Below, one piece after another: positions 49,734-59,833 of a stretch of DNA of 64,000 nt. Source of the DNA: Ensifer sp. IC3342 (GTDB lineage Bacteria; Pseudomonadota; Alphaproteobacteria; Rhizobiales; Rhizobiaceae). The notes below the pieces were generated by a model. The model was not told the DNA's origin, searched no databases, and was given only the letters and a program-made list of their open reading frames with translations. A program made the translations under genes and the position numbers. Within the stretch, counting starts at the first letter, position 1. Each line of letters starts with the position of its first letter. Location of the stretch: assembly GCF_020193655.1 (NCBI RefSeq), contig NZ_JADYVE010000007.1:62001-126000 (forward strand), written 5' to 3'.

Positions 49734-51344
49734 ATGGCTGTCCCCTCCAAGAAAATTCCCGCCCCGGACGAAGTCCGGATCCGCACCGCCCTCCTCTCGG
49801 TTTCCGACAAGACCGGCATTGTCGAGCTCGCGCGTGCTCTTCACGAAAAGGGCGTGCGCCTTGTTTCGACCGGCGGCACGCACAAGGCACTGTCGGACGC
49901 CGGGCTTCCGGTCAGCGACGTTTCGGAGCTGACCGGCTTTCCGGAGGTCATGGACGGCCGCGTCAAGACACTTCACCCCGGCGTTCATGGTGGCCTGCTC
50001 GCCATTCGCGACGACGCCGAGCACGTGGCGGCGATGGACAAGCACGGTATTACCGCCATCGATCTTGCCGTCATCAATCTCTATCCGTTCGAGGAGGTTC
50101 GCGCCAAGGGCGGCGATTATCCGACGACGGTCGAGAACATCGACATCGGCGGTCCGGCGATGATCCGGGCTTCCGCAAAGAACCATGCCTATGTGACGAT
50201 CGTCACCGATCCGGCGGACTATCCGCTGTTGCTCGAAGAAATCGCCGGCGGCGCGACGCGCTATGCCTTCCGCCAGAAGATGGCTGCAAAGGCCTATGCC
50301 CGCACGGCGGCCTACGATGCCGCGATCTCCAACTGGTTCGCCGACGTTCTCGATACGCCGATGCCGCGCCATCGCGTAATTGGCGGCGTGCTCAAGGAGG
50401 AAATGCGTTACGGCGAAAACCCCCATCAGAAGGCCGGCTTCTACGTGACCGGCGAAAACCGCCCGGGGGTCGCGACCGCCACACTACTGCAGGGCAAGCA
50501 GCTCTCCTACAACAACATCAACGACACCGACGCCGCCTTCGAACTCGTGGCGGAGTTCCTGCCGGAGAAGGCTTCGGCCTGCGCCATCATCAAGCACGCC
50601 AACCCCTGCGGCGTCGCAACCGCGCCGTCGCTTGCGGAAGCCTACCGCCGGGCGCTCGCCTGCGATTCCACCTCGGCCTATGGCGGTATCATCGCACTCA
50701 ATCAGGAGCTCGACGCCGAGACGGCGGAAGAGATCGTCAAGCTCTTCACCGAGGTCATCATCGCGCCGTCCGTGAGTGACGAGGCGAAGGCGATCATCGC
50801 GCGCAAGCCGAACCTCCGGTTGCTTGCTACCGGCGGCCTGCCGGATCCGCGCCTGCCGGGCCTTTCCGCAAAGACGGTCGCCGGCGGCCTGCTCGTCCAA
50901 ACGCGTGACAATGGCATGGTCGAAGATCTCGAACTCAAGGTCGTGACCAAGCGCGCACCGACGGCCCAGGAGCTCGAGGACATGAAGTTCGCCTTCAAGG
51001 TGGCGAAGCACGTCAAGTCGAACGCTATCGTCTATGCCAAGGACGGCCAGACGGCCGGCATCGGCGCCGGCCAGATGAGCCGTGTCGATTCCGCCCGCAT
51101 CGCCGCCATCAAGGCGGAGGAAGCCGCCAAGGCGCTCGGACTTGCCGAACCGCTGACCCGCGGTTCTGCGGTGGCATCGGAGGCGTTCCTGCCTTTCGCC
51201 GACGGCCTCCTGTCGGCAATCGCCGCCGGCGCCACCGCCGTCATCCAGCCGGGCGGCTCGATGCGTGACGAAGAGGTGATTGCCGCGGCAAACGAGCACG
51301 ACGTTGCCATGGTCTTCACCGGCATGCGCCATTTCCGGCATTGA
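49734..51344 (+). CDS. purH: Bifunctional AICAR transformylase / IMP cyclohydrolase
   Basis: A 536-residue enzyme for the last two steps of IMP synthesis. The N-terminal IMP cyclohydrolase domain has [44 protein letters not shown] and NLYPFEEV. The C-terminal transformylase domain has [25 protein letters not shown] with the Lys-His pair, and AIQP-like [16 protein letters not shown]. The ATG at 49734 follows AAAGGAG. The 141-bp leader shows no recognisable ZTP or purine riboswitch. A terminator follows. Confidence 0.97.
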   Translation: MAVPSKKIPAPDEVRIRTALLSVSDKTGIVELARALHEKGVRLVSTGGTHKALSDAGLPVSDVSELTGFPEVMDGRVKTLHPGVHGGLLAIRDDAEHVAAMDKHGITAIDLAVINLYPFEEVRAKGGDYPTTVENIDIGGPAMIRASAKNHAYVTIVTDPADYPLLLEEIAGGATRYAFRQKMAAKAYARTAAYDAAISNWFADVLDTPMPRHRVIGGVLKEEMRYGENPHQKAGFYVTGENRPGVATATLLQGKQLSYNNINDTDAAFELVAEFLPEKASACAIIKHANPCGVATAPSLAEAYRRALACDSTSAYGGIIALNQELDAETAEEIVKLFTEVIIAPSVSDEAKAIIARKPNLRLLATGGLPDPRLPGLSAKTVAGGLLVQTRDNGMVEDLELKVVTKRAPTAQELEDMKFAFKVAKHVKSNAIVYAKDGQTAGIGAGQMSRVDSARIAAIKAEEAAKALGLAEPLTRGSAVASEAFLPFADGLLSAIAAGATAVIQPGGSMRDEEVIAAANEHDVAMVFTGMRHFRH

Positions 51345-51366
51345 GGCCAGTGACAGCCTGATTGAG

Positions 51367-51397
51367 AACCCGCCGCGAAAGCCCTCTCGGCGGGTTT
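51367..51397 (+). terminator. Rho-independent terminator after purH
   Basis: Stem AACCCGCCG / CGGCGGGTT followed by a T run, 23 bp after the purH stop. It converges with the MFS gene. Confidence 0.88.
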
Positions 51398-51398
51398 T

Positions 51399-52787
51399 TC
51401 ATGCCGGGCGATGCGCCGGATAGGGTGTGCGCAGAAGGATGGCGAGACCCGCGGCAAGGAAAGCGACCAGCGCCAACATGCCGATGCGTGCGGAATCGGC
51501 CATCACCGTGATCGTTGCGACGGAGGCGGGGGCAAGAAACGACGTCGCGCGTCCGGAAAGGGCATAGAGGCCGAAGTAACGGCCAGCTTCCTCAACCGCA
51601 ACGCTTCGGGCGAGGTAAGAACGAGACGAGGCCTGAACCGGTCCGAAGGCGATGCCGACCAGGAGGCCGTAAAGAATGTAGGCCCTTTCCGCCGCCGTGC
51701 CGAAGAGACCGCCGGAATCTTCCGTCGGAAGCGTCAGCAACCCGAACAGCGTGAAGCCGGGCCCGGTCGAGACGATGCCGAGCGTGGCGATGGTGAGACA
51801 GACGAGGCTCGCAACGACAATCGTCTTCGAGCCGAGATGTGCGTCGAGCCAGCTCGCACAAAGGCAGCCGCCGATCGCGACGACGTTGAGGATGATGCCG
51901 TAAATGCCGAGTTCCATCGTCTGCCAAGCGAACATCCCCGCAGCAAAGGTGCCGCCGAGCGCCAACAGGCCGTTGACGCCGTCCTGAAAGATCATCCGAG
52001 CGACCAGGAAGCGTAATATCCCGGACCTTTGCTTCAGTTCCCCAAGCGTGCCCTTCAGCTCCAAAAGACCGGCGGAGACGGCCCTGCCCAACGGCATCGC
52101 CGCCTTCGCCGCGTCCGGCGTGAAGAAGAACATCGGCAGGATGAAGATCAGGTACCAGACGGCCGAGATCGGCCCCGTAATGCGGGCGTCCTCTCCCTTC
52201 GCGGGATCGAGCCCGAAGAGCGGTTCCGCCCCGAGTGCCGTCTTACCCGTTGCTGGATTTCCGGCAAGGAAGGCCACCACGGCGATCAACACGATCATAC
52301 CGCCGAGATAGCCGAGCCCCCAGGCAATATTCGAGATGCGGCCCACTTCTTTCTCGCTCACCAGCCGCGTCATCATCGAATCGTTGAAGACGATCGAAAA
52401 TTCGGCGGCAACGGTCGCCAAAGCGAGGAAGATTGCGGGATAGAGGATGGGCGAGCCCGGTGCGGCGAACCAAAGCATGGCGAGCGAGACGATCTTGATG
52501 ACGGCGAAGAAGCCGATCCAAGGCTTGCGTTGGCCGGTCGCGTCGGCGATCGCGCCGAGCACCGGCGAAAGAACCGCGATGATGATGCCCGAGACAGTGA
52601 GCGTATAGCCCCAGACCGCCTGCCCTTGCACATGGTCGGCCGTGAGCCGGGACACGAAATAGGGCGCGAAGATGAAGGTGGTGATGACGGTGAAGAAGGG
52701 CTGCGCGGCCCAGTCGAACAGCATCCAGCCGATGATGCCGAGGCGTGATGCACTGGGCTGCTTTCTCGCTTCGGCCGTAACGTCCAA
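51399..52787 (-). CDS. MFS transporter, UMF1 (Atg22-like) family
   Basis: A 462-residue major facilitator with about 12 hydrophobic helices. Landmarks are IGWMLFDWAAQPFFTVITTF at the N-terminus, APYFVSRL, SPVLGAIADATGQRKPWIG, SEKEVGRISNIAWGLGYLGG and GLLVGIAFGPVQASSRSYLA. These fit the UMF1 family related to the yeast vacuolar effluxer Atg22 (amino acid export). Substrate unknown. It lies downstream of the glutamate dehydrogenase gene on the same strand, with a 123-bp gap. Confidence 0.87.
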   Translation of the reverse strand: MDVTAEARKQPSASRLGIIGWMLFDWAAQPFFTVITTFIFAPYFVSRLTADHVQGQAVWGYTLTVSGIIIAVLSPVLGAIADATGQRKPWIGFFAVIKIVSLAMLWFAAPGSPILYPAIFLALATVAAEFSIVFNDSMMTRLVSEKEVGRISNIAWGLGYLGGMIVLIAVVAFLAGNPATGKTALGAEPLFGLDPAKGEDARITGPISAVWYLIFILPMFFFTPDAAKAAMPLGRAVSAGLLELKGTLGELKQRSGILRFLVARMIFQDGVNGLLALGGTFAAGMFAWQTMELGIYGIILNVVAIGGCLCASWLDAHLGSKTIVVASLVCLTIATLGIVSTGPGFTLFGLLTLPTEDSGGLFGTAAERAYILYGLLVGIAFGPVQASSRSYLARSVAVEEAGRYFGLYALSGRATSFLAPASVATITVMADSARIGMLALVAFLAAGLAILLRTPYPAHRPA

Positions 52788-52810
52788 TTTCCCCTCCCGG
52801 AATTAATCGA

Positions 52811-52834
52811 CCCTCGCCGATTGTTTGGCGAGGG
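52811..52834 (-). terminator. Hairpin after the glutamate dehydrogenase gene
   Basis: Inverted repeat CCCTCGCC-n8-GGCGAGGG between the gdh stop and the MFS start. There is no T tract, so it may only attenuate transcription. Confidence 0.4.
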
Positions 52835-52910
52835 CCGATAACGCGTTGAAATCGCGATTAAACCCGAAGCGGAATCAGTCCTCCGGGCCGATTGCCCCGG
52901 ACGGACTGTG

Positions 52911-55900
52911 TCATCTCGCCTTGGCGCGTGCAAGATCGCTGAGCAGGCCAGCCGCGACCGTGATCTTGGCGAGTGTCGTCTCGCCCTTTTCGGTCAGCAG
53001 CTTCAACTGGTCGCCGACTCGCGAGACGCGCTCGCGATCGTTGTCGTGCCAGGCGAGCACGGGATTGCGTTCGCCCTTCTGCTCGACGAGCGCCGCGATG
53101 GTGATGTCGCGCCTTGCAGCGCCAATATCGGCGACAGCGCGCGAAAGCGCCATCGCCTCAAACTGCTCCGTGGCCGGAACCCGATCGGCTGCGGCGAGCA
53201 GCCGATCGATCCTGAGGTTCTCCGTCACAGTGAAATAACCCTGCGCGGTGCGGCTCAGCGTTTCCTTCGTTTCGGTGGAGATTTGCATGATCTCCGGCAC
53301 AAGGGTCATCAGCGACAGTTCGGCAATTTCCTCCGCGAGCTTTGCCGGTACGCCGCTTTCGATGAAGGTTGCGGCCTTCAATCGTGCTTCTTCGGCTCCG
53401 GACATCGCGGCACGCATCGTGCCACGCAGCTTTTGCAAGCCGTCACGCAGACGCGAAACCGCATCCGAAACCGGGCCGCTCGCGGCGCGCGTGCGCAAAG
53501 CCTTCTCGGTGACGAGGGCGAAGACGCGGCTCACCTCCTGATAAAGCGCATTCTGGACAGCGCCGCTGATCCGGTTGTCAAGCGCGTCGATCTCTCCGTA
53601 AATCCGCTGCAGGTCGAAGCCGTCGAGCGCCAGCACGGCCGCCTTGACGACGTCGCTGGAGAGAAAGCCGGTCGTATCCGTCAGGGTCGAAACGAAGGCG
53701 GGGCCACCGCGGTTGATCACTTCGTTGCCGAGGACCGTCGCGATGATCTCACGGCGCAGCCGGTGCCCGCGGATGTCGCCGGCATAGGTCTTGCGCATCT
53801 TTGCCGGGAAATAGCGCTCGAGCGTGGTGGAGAAATAGGGATCATCCGGCAGGTCGCCGACGATCAGCTCATCGAACAGCACCAGCTTTGCATAGGAGAG
53901 CAGCACGCCGATCTCGGGGCGCGTCAACGGCTTGCCCGCCTGGTAACGCTCGCTCATGGCGAGTTCCGTCGGCAGGGTCTCGACCTTGCGGTTGAGGTGG
54001 CCATCGGCCTCGAGCCGCCCCATTAGCCGCGCAAGCGACGTGCGGTTCTGGAGCCCCTGCATCTCCGTGAGCGAGATCGCCAGCGATTGCTGGTAGTTGT
54101 TGCGCAGCACGAGATGCGCCACCTCGTTCGTCATCGCCACCAGAAGCGTGTTGCGCTTCGGCCTCGTCAGACGATCATCCCGCATGGCCGAGGCGAGCGC
54201 GATCTTGATGTTGACCTCGACGTCGGAGGAGTTGACGCCGGCCGAATTGTCGATCGCGTCCGAATTGCAGCGCCCGCCGGCGAGCGAGAAGCCGATGCGG
54301 CCCTTCTGGGTGACGCCAAGATTGGCGCCTTCACCGATCACGCGGGCACGCACCTCCTCCGCCGTGACGCGGATCGCGTCGTTGGCGCGGTCGCCGACTT
54401 CGGCATCCGTTTCGTTGCTGCCACGCACATAGGTGCCGATGCCACCGAACCAGAGCAGGTCGACCTGGCTCTTGAGGATGGCGTTCATGATCTCGAAGGG
54501 GGTCGCCTTCTGCTTGTCGATGCCGATTGCCGCCATTGCTTCCGGCGTCAGTGTCACTGACTTTTCGGCGCGCGAGATGATCATCGCGCCCTCAGACAGC
54601 GCCTTGCGGTCGTAGTCCTGCCAGCTCGAGCGTGGCAGCGCGAACATGCGTTTGCGCTCGGCGAAAGAGAGGTCGGTATCCGGATTCGGATCGATGAAGA
54701 TGTCGCGATGGTCGAAGGCGGCGATCAGCCGGATCTTCTCCGAAAGCAGCATGCCATTGCCGAACACGTCGCCGGACATGTCGCCGACGCCGGCGACCGT
54801 GAAGGGCGTCGTCTGAATGTCGATGTCCATTTCGCGGAAATGACGCTTGACGGCTTCCCAGGCGCCGCGGGCGGTTATGCCCATCTTCTTATGGTCGTAA
54901 CCCGCCGAGCCGCCGGAGGCGAAGGCGTCGTCGAGCCAGAAGCCGGCTTCCTGGGCAAGCCCGTTGGCCGTGTCGGAGAAGGTGGCGGTTCCTTTGTCGG
55001 CCGCGACGACGAAATAGGGATCGTCGCCGTCGAGCCTCAGCGTGTCGGCCGGCGGCACGACATCTTGGCCGACGATGTTGTCGGTCACCGAGAGCAGCGT
55101 GCGGACATAGGTCTTGTAGGCCTCCGTACCGGCCTTGAAAATTTCATCACGCGTACCGCCGACAGGCAGGTGCTTCGGGTAGAAGCCGCCCTTGGCGCCG
55201 ACCGGCACGATGACCGCATTCTTGACCTGCTGTGCCTTGACGAGGCCGAGCACCTCGGTGCGGTAGTCTTGCGCCCGGTCGGACCAGCGAAGGCCGCCGC
55301 GCGCCACCTTGCCGAAGCGCAGGTGCACGCCTTCGACCTCGGTGCCATAAACGAAGATCTCACGGAAAGGCCGCGGCTCTGGCAGGCCGTCGAGCTGCTT
55401 CGGGTCGAGCTTGAAAGCAAGGACGGCGCGGGGCTTGCCGTCCGCATCCCTTTGGAAATAGTTCGTCCGGAGCGTCGACTGGATCACGTTGACGTAGCGC
55501 CGCAGGATCTGGTCCTCGTCGAGACTCGGCACGGCCGAGAGCGCCTCGTCGATGGCCGAGAGCAAGGCATTGCCTTTCTTCGTGCGCGCCTTGACCTCGG
55601 TCTTGGGATCCATGCGCGTCGCAAACAGCCGGAAGATATCGGCAGCGATCGCCGGATACTTGTTCAGCGTGTCGGCGATATAGCCCTGCGAATAGGTGAT
55701 CCCGGCCTGACGCAGATAGCGCGCATAGGCGCGCAGCACCGTGACCTCGCGCGCGGTGAGGCCGGCAAGCAAGATCAGGCGGTTGAAAGTGTCGTCCTCG
55801 ATCGTGCCGTTCCAGGCGGCAAGGAACGCCTCTTCGAGCGCATGACCGGTCTTGGCGAGGTTCACCGCATGTCCGTCCCGGTGGACCAGCTCCATGTCGT

Positions 55901-57692
55901 GCAGCACGACGAGCCGCTGTTCTGCCGCATGGGAGCTGACGCCGATGTCGTAGGTCTGCTCGCTGATGACGCGGAAACCGAGATTTTCGAGGAGCGGCAC
56001 CCGACGCGAGAGCGAAACCGGATCTTCCGCGTGAAAGATCTTCAGCTCCAGCGTGTCCGGCCTTTCCTGCTGCTTATGATAGAAGGAGATGCGGATCGGG
56101 TCATCGACCTTGCAGGCGGCGATATCGTGGAGGTCGCCATAGGCCTCCGCCGGCGTGAAGGCGGCCTGATAGGCTTCGCCAACAGAGATCTCGATGCCGT
56201 CCTTGCGGGCAAGCAGGTCGAAACGATCGGTCCAACGGGTGACGATGCCGCGAACCGCCTCCTCGAGCTTCGACTGCGGGACACGCGGCGTCTTGCCGCC
56301 GTAGCGGCCGATGATGAAATGGACACGTGCCAGCCCGCCTTCGGGGAAGGCAGGGTAATAGGCGGAAACGCGGCCGTCATAGACCGTCTTCAGATAGTTG
56401 CCGATCTTCTCGCGCACAGCCGAGTCGTATTGCTCGCGCGGCACGAAGACGAGGACCGAGACGAAGCGGTCGAAATGGTCGATGCGCGGCAGGACCCTAA
56501 TGCGCGGCCGGTCGCTGAGTTCGTTGATCTGCTCGCAGAAGGCGGCGAGCAGGCCGACGTCGATTTGGAAAAGGTCGTCGCGCGGATAGGATTCCAGCGT
56601 GTTTGCCAGCATCTTGCCGGAATGGCTCTGGGGATCGTAGCCGAAATAGTCGATGATCTTTTCGATCTTGTGCCGGAGCAATGGTATTTCCGAAGCCTGA
56701 CGGGTATAGGCCGTCGAAGTGAAGAGGCCGACAATGCGGAGTTCCCCGACCACATTGCCGGAGGCGTCGAAGCGCTTGACGCCGATGTAGTCCATATAGG
56801 CGCGGCGGTGGACGACGGATTTCACATTGGCCTTGGTGACGATCAGGAACTCGGGTCCCTCAAGGAAGGCGATGATTTCCGGCGTCGTCAGCACGGCATC
56901 CTTGCCCTGGCGCAGTACGCGGACGTCGGGGTTGGAGAGGAGGCCTAGGCCCCTGCCCTTGCCGCGTTCGACCGTCGCGTCATCGCCTTTGCCGGAATAG
57001 GTGTATTCCCGCATTCCGAGGAAGGTGAAATTGTTGTCCCTTAGCCAGCGAAGGAACGCGAGCGCCTCGTCACGATCACTCTTCTTGCGAGACGCATTGT
57101 AGTCTTCCAGGTCCTGCATGGCCTGGTTGAGCAATGCCGTCATCGCCGGCCAGTCGTGGACGGCCTGGTGCACCTGCTCCAACACGTCGGCAATGCGGTT
57201 GCTCAGCGAACGCGCTTCGAGCGGCGCCAGCTTGTTCAAGTGGATCTGGATATGGCTCACCCGGTGCGCCGGATCGCTTTCCTCGTCCGGATCGAACAGC
57301 TTGATGGATTTGCCCGGTTCCATGACCAGAATGGGATGGATCGCGAGGTGGATGTCGCGGTGCGTGCTCGTCACCTCGCCCATGACGGAATCATAGAGGA
57401 ACGGCATGTTGCGTTCGGTGATGGCGATGATCGAGACATCGGTACCACCCGGAGCAATCCCTGGTACGGTTTCGACCGAAACCTGCGGCTTGCCGCCGTC
57501 CCAGCGCGCGAGTTCCTTGCGCGCATGCGCCGCGGTCAGCGCCAGCATGTCGGCGGTGTAGAGGTCGAGGTCGTCGTTGCTTGCCCCACCGAAGAGGATC
57601 TCGGGCGCCAGCGCCTCAGCGCCGATCTTGCTTGCAGCCGCCTTGGCCGCGTCGATATGCCTGTCCCGTTTTGGATTGTATTTCACGCCCAT
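52911..57692 (-). CDS. NAD-specific glutamate dehydrogenase, 180-kDa type
   Basis: A 1593-residue protein of the large NAD-GDH (GDH2) class, which deaminates glutamate to 2-oxoglutarate with NAD+. The long N-terminal region carries ACT-like regulatory segments. The catalytic core contains GGLRWSDRAQDYRTEVLGLV, NAVIVPVGAKGGFYPKHLP with the active lysine, GVGDMSGDVFGNGML, DHRDIFIDPNPD and GEGANLGVTQKGRI. The C-terminal ~400 residues are helical. The preferred ATG at 57692 follows GGGGAGAGAG; the frame opens five codons earlier. One of the largest genes in such genomes, probably for amino acid catabolism. Confidence 0.96.
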   Translation of the reverse strand: MGVKYNPKRDRHIDAAKAAASKIGAEALAPEILFGGASNDDLDLYTADMLALTAAHARKELARWDGGKPQVSVETVPGIAPGGTDVSIIAITERNMPFLYDSVMGEVTSTHRDIHLAIHPILVMEPGKSIKLFDPDEESDPAHRVSHIQIHLNKLAPLEARSLSNRIADVLEQVHQAVHDWPAMTALLNQAMQDLEDYNASRKKSDRDEALAFLRWLRDNNFTFLGMREYTYSGKGDDATVERGKGRGLGLLSNPDVRVLRQGKDAVLTTPEIIAFLEGPEFLIVTKANVKSVVHRRAYMDYIGVKRFDASGNVVGELRIVGLFTSTAYTRQASEIPLLRHKIEKIIDYFGYDPQSHSGKMLANTLESYPRDDLFQIDVGLLAAFCEQINELSDRPRIRVLPRIDHFDRFVSVLVFVPREQYDSAVREKIGNYLKTVYDGRVSAYYPAFPEGGLARVHFIIGRYGGKTPRVPQSKLEEAVRGIVTRWTDRFDLLARKDGIEISVGEAYQAAFTPAEAYGDLHDIAACKVDDPIRISFYHKQQERPDTLELKIFHAEDPVSLSRRVPLLENLGFRVISEQTYDIGVSSHAAEQRLVVLHDMELVHRDGHAVNLAKTGHALEEAFLAAWNGTIEDDTFNRLILLAGLTAREVTVLRAYARYLRQAGITYSQGYIADTLNKYPAIAADIFRLFATRMDPKTEVKARTKKGNALLSAIDEALSAVPSLDEDQILRRYVNVIQSTLRTNYFQRDADGKPRAVLAFKLDPKQLDGLPEPRPFREIFVYGTEVEGVHLRFGKVARGGLRWSDRAQDYRTEVLGLVKAQQVKNAVIVPVGAKGGFYPKHLPVGGTRDEIFKAGTEAYKTYVRTLLSVTDNIVGQDVVPPADTLRLDGDDPYFVVAADKGTATFSDTANGLAQEAGFWLDDAFASGGSAGYDHKKMGITARGAWEAVKRHFREMDIDIQTTPFTVAGVGDMSGDVFGNGMLLSEKIRLIAAFDHRDIFIDPNPDTDLSFAERKRMFALPRSSWQDYDRKALSEGAMIISRAEKSVTLTPEAMAAIGIDKQKATPFEIMNAILKSQVDLLWFGGIGTYVRGSNETDAEVGDRANDAIRVTAEEVRARVIGEGANLGVTQKGRIGFSLAGGRCNSDAIDNSAGVNSSDVEVNIKIALASAMRDDRLTRPKRNTLLVAMTNEVAHLVLRNNYQQSLAISLTEMQGLQNRTSLARLMGRLEADGHLNRKVETLPTELAMSERYQAGKPLTRPEIGVLLSYAKLVLFDELIVGDLPDDPYFSTTLERYFPAKMRKTYAGDIRGHRLRREIIATVLGNEVINRGGPAFVSTLTDTTGFLSSDVVKAAVLALDGFDLQRIYGEIDALDNRISGAVQNALYQEVSRVFALVTEKALRTRAASGPVSDAVSRLRDGLQKLRGTMRAAMSGAEEARLKAATFIESGVPAKLAEEIAELSLMTLVPEIMQISTETKETLSRTAQGYFTVTENLRIDRLLAAADRVPATEQFEAMALSRAVADIGAARRDITIAALVEQKGERNPVLAWHDNDRERVSRVGDQLKLLTEKGETTLAKITVAAGLLSDLARAKAR

Positions 57693-57974
57693 GAACTCTC
57701 TCCCCATTCGTGATAGACGAGCCTATCAGAACCATGGCCAATGGCGACCGTTTTATGCTCGATTTCGGCAAAATCGAGCCAAAGTTTGGAGAAATTCACG
57801 CGATTTCGACCTAAATCCATTTAAATCGAAGGCGATTTTGCAAAAATTGCTCGAAAAACCTTAGAAACGAACGAAAACGCCGAAGTACTTGATGGCCTCT
57901 GTTTCCCGCCCCCTGTTGACAGGCCTGTGACAGACAGGCGATCACACTTTGATTCGAGGAAATGGAACTGCCCG

Positions 57975-58856
57975 ATGCCCGAAATGCCTGCAGTACCCGG
58001 CGCCGTCATCGTCATTTCAAGCCATGTGGTTCGCGGCACGGTCGGCAATCGGGCCGCGGTCTTCGCATTGGAGACGCTCGGGCATCGCGTCTGGGCCGTG
58101 CCGACGGTGATCCTGTCGTGGCATCCGGGTCACGGCCGCTCGACGCGGGTGACGATCGCCGACACTGACTTCCAGTCGATGATCGATGATCTCATCGATG
58201 CACGCTGGATCGGTGAAGTCAGAGCCGTTCTTTCGGGCTATCTCGGGTCACCAGGCCAGGTCGACGGCGTGGCGCAACTGGTGACGGCGTTGCGCCAGCG
58301 CGATCCCCAAGTGCTATACGCCTGCGATCCGGTCATCGGCGATGGCAACGGCATTTACGTTTCGGCCGAGATCGCGGCCGCTGTGCGCGACCGGCTGCTG
58401 CCGCTGGCGACGCTCACGACGCCCAACCGGTTTGAGCTCTCCTGGCTCGTCGGAGCTGCCCTTGAAACGAATACGGCGATCCTCGACGCGGCACTCGGTC
58501 TCGGACCTTCACGCGTGCTGGTGACGTCGGCGATCCCGATGATGACCGGTGGCACGGGTAATCTCTACCTTTCTGGCAGCCATGCGCTGCTGGCCGAGCA
58601 CCGGTTGGTCGACAATCCGCCGAACGGCACTGGCGATCTGCTGGCCGCCGTGTTTCTGGCGCGGCTGCTCCAGGGGCTCTCCGAAGAGCGGGCGCTACAG
58701 ATGGCGACCGCCAGCGTGTTCGAGATCATTGCGCGCACTGCCCGGCGCGGTGCCGACGAACTGACGCTCGAGCAGGACGCCTCGAGCCTTGCAACGCCCA
58801 TGGCCATGGTGCAGATGCGGCGCCTCTTGCATCCAAGTCAGGTGCGGAAGAAATAG
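57975..58856 (+). CDS. Pyridoxal kinase-like protein (PdxY family)
   Basis: A 293-residue ribokinase-fold enzyme. PdxY/PdxK motifs are GAVIVISSHVVRGTVGNRAA, FALETLGHRVWAVPTVILS, YACDPVIGDGNGIYV, TTPNRFELSWL and the catalytic anion-hole NPPNGTGDLLAAVFLARL. It phosphorylates pyridoxal to PLP in the salvage pathway. I chose the ATG at 57975. It is divergent from the glutamate dehydrogenase gene; the 282-bp gap contains AT-rich promoter-like DNA around 57780-57850. Confidence 0.9.
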   Translation: MPEMPAVPGAVIVISSHVVRGTVGNRAAVFALETLGHRVWAVPTVILSWHPGHGRSTRVTIADTDFQSMIDDLIDARWIGEVRAVLSGYLGSPGQVDGVAQLVTALRQRDPQVLYACDPVIGDGNGIYVSAEIAAAVRDRLLPLATLTTPNRFELSWLVGAALETNTAILDAALGLGPSRVLVTSAIPMMTGGTGNLYLSGSHALLAEHRLVDNPPNGTGDLLAAVFLARLLQGLSEERALQMATASVFEIIARTARRGADELTLEQDASSLATPMAMVQMRRLLHPSQVRKK

Positions 58857-58946
58857 CGGCGGATATAAAAGAAATGGCTTATAAGCGCTCCTCGCCCTTT
58901 TTGAAGCGCTAAGGTCGCTGTAACACTTCGACGCTTCAGTGGGTCT

Positions 58947-59051
58947 CTACAGGGCCGCGCGTCTTACTCAGACGCGCAAAGGTCGCTGTAGCACTTTGGA
59001 TTGCTGCATTTTGTCCTTAAATCGATTCCGATTTAAGGAATCATGCAGTAG
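58947..59051. repeat. Rhizobial mosaic palindromic repeat, copy 4
   Basis: A ~105-bp copy: CTACAGGGCCGCGCG...GCGCAAAGGTCGCTGTAG, then TTGGATTGCTGCATTTTG, the TTAAATCG-ATTTAA palindrome and ATCATGCAGTAG. It is 5' of the carbonic anhydrase gene. A partial GGTCGCTGTAACACTTCG fragment just upstream (58913-58930) suggests a second, eroded unit. Confidence 0.8.
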
Positions 59052-59092
59052 GACGATGCAGCAATGAATGAGTGAATGACGCGGGGTTATCG

Positions 59093-59740
59093 ATGGATAT
59101 GCAGGGCTTTCCGGAACATCTTCTAACCGGCTACCGCAATTTCATGAGCGGTCGTTTCAGCGAGCAGCAGCAACGCTACAAGACGCTTGCCGAGAGCGGT
59201 CAGAAGCCGAAGACGATGGTTATCGCCTGTTGCGATTCTCGGGCCGCTCCCGAAACGATCTTCGACAGCGGTCCCGGAGAACTCTTCGTCGTCCGCAACG
59301 TCGCCAACCTGATGCCGCCATACGAGCCGGATGGGCACTATCACTCGACCTCCGCCGCGCTCGAGTTCGCGGTTCAGTCCTTGCGCGTCAGCAACATCGT
59401 CGTCATGGGACATGGGCGCTGCGGGGGCATCAAGGCGGCGCTCGATCCGGATGCGGAACCCTTGTCCCCCGGCGATTTCATCGGGCGGTGGATGAACCTT
59501 TTGAAGCCCTCCGCCGAGCAGATCCAGAGCAACGATGTCATGACCCAGGCGGAACGCCAGCGGGCGCTCGAACGGGTGTCGATTCGCAATTCGATCGCCA
59601 ACCTGCGCACTTTCCCTTGCGTCCAGATCCTGGAGGCAAAAGGCAAGCTGCAGCTTCATGGCGCCTGGTTCGACATCTCGACCGGGGAGCTTTGGGTGAT
59701 GGACGCCAAGACCGGTGATTTTGCCCGACCGGGCATGTGA
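59093..59740 (+). CDS. Beta-class carbonic anhydrase
   Basis: A 215-residue zinc enzyme interconverting CO2 and bicarbonate. Zinc-site motifs are IACCDSRAAPETIF (Cys46, Asp48, Arg50) and VMGHGRCGGIKAAL (His107, Cys110). FVVRNVANLMPPYEPDGHYH and EFAVQSLRVSNIVV are further family hallmarks. The ATG at 59093 is preferred to a GTG at 59072. It stands alone, between a mosaic repeat and a partial RIME element. Confidence 0.94.
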   Translation: MDMQGFPEHLLTGYRNFMSGRFSEQQQRYKTLAESGQKPKTMVIACCDSRAAPETIFDSGPGELFVVRNVANLMPPYEPDGHYHSTSAALEFAVQSLRVSNIVVMGHGRCGGIKAALDPDAEPLSPGDFIGRWMNLLKPSAEQIQSNDVMTQAERQRALERVSIRNSIANLRTFPCVQILEAKGKLQLHGAWFDISTGELWVMDAKTGDFARPGM

Positions 59741-59776
59741 CGAAAGGGTGCGGTTGGTTCGCACTGATGCAACGTG

Positions 59777-59803
59777 CCCCTCTTCCGGCAGGCGGACGAG
59801 GGG
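59777..59803. repeat. Partial RIME1-type fragment, copy 5
   Basis: CCCCTCTTCCGGCAGGCGG then ACGAGGGG, the terminal half-palindrome of a RIME element between the convergent carbonic anhydrase and MltB-like genes. It could act as a weak terminator. Confidence 0.6.
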
Positions 59804-59833
59804 CAAATTGAATCGTCGTGGCCTGCGGTCTTC

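Noticed and set aside
54708-56948. 746-residue open frame on the plus strand
   Set aside because: It lies wholly antisense to the glutamate dehydrogenase gene; long antisense frames are expected in GC-rich DNA, and it has no domain resemblance.
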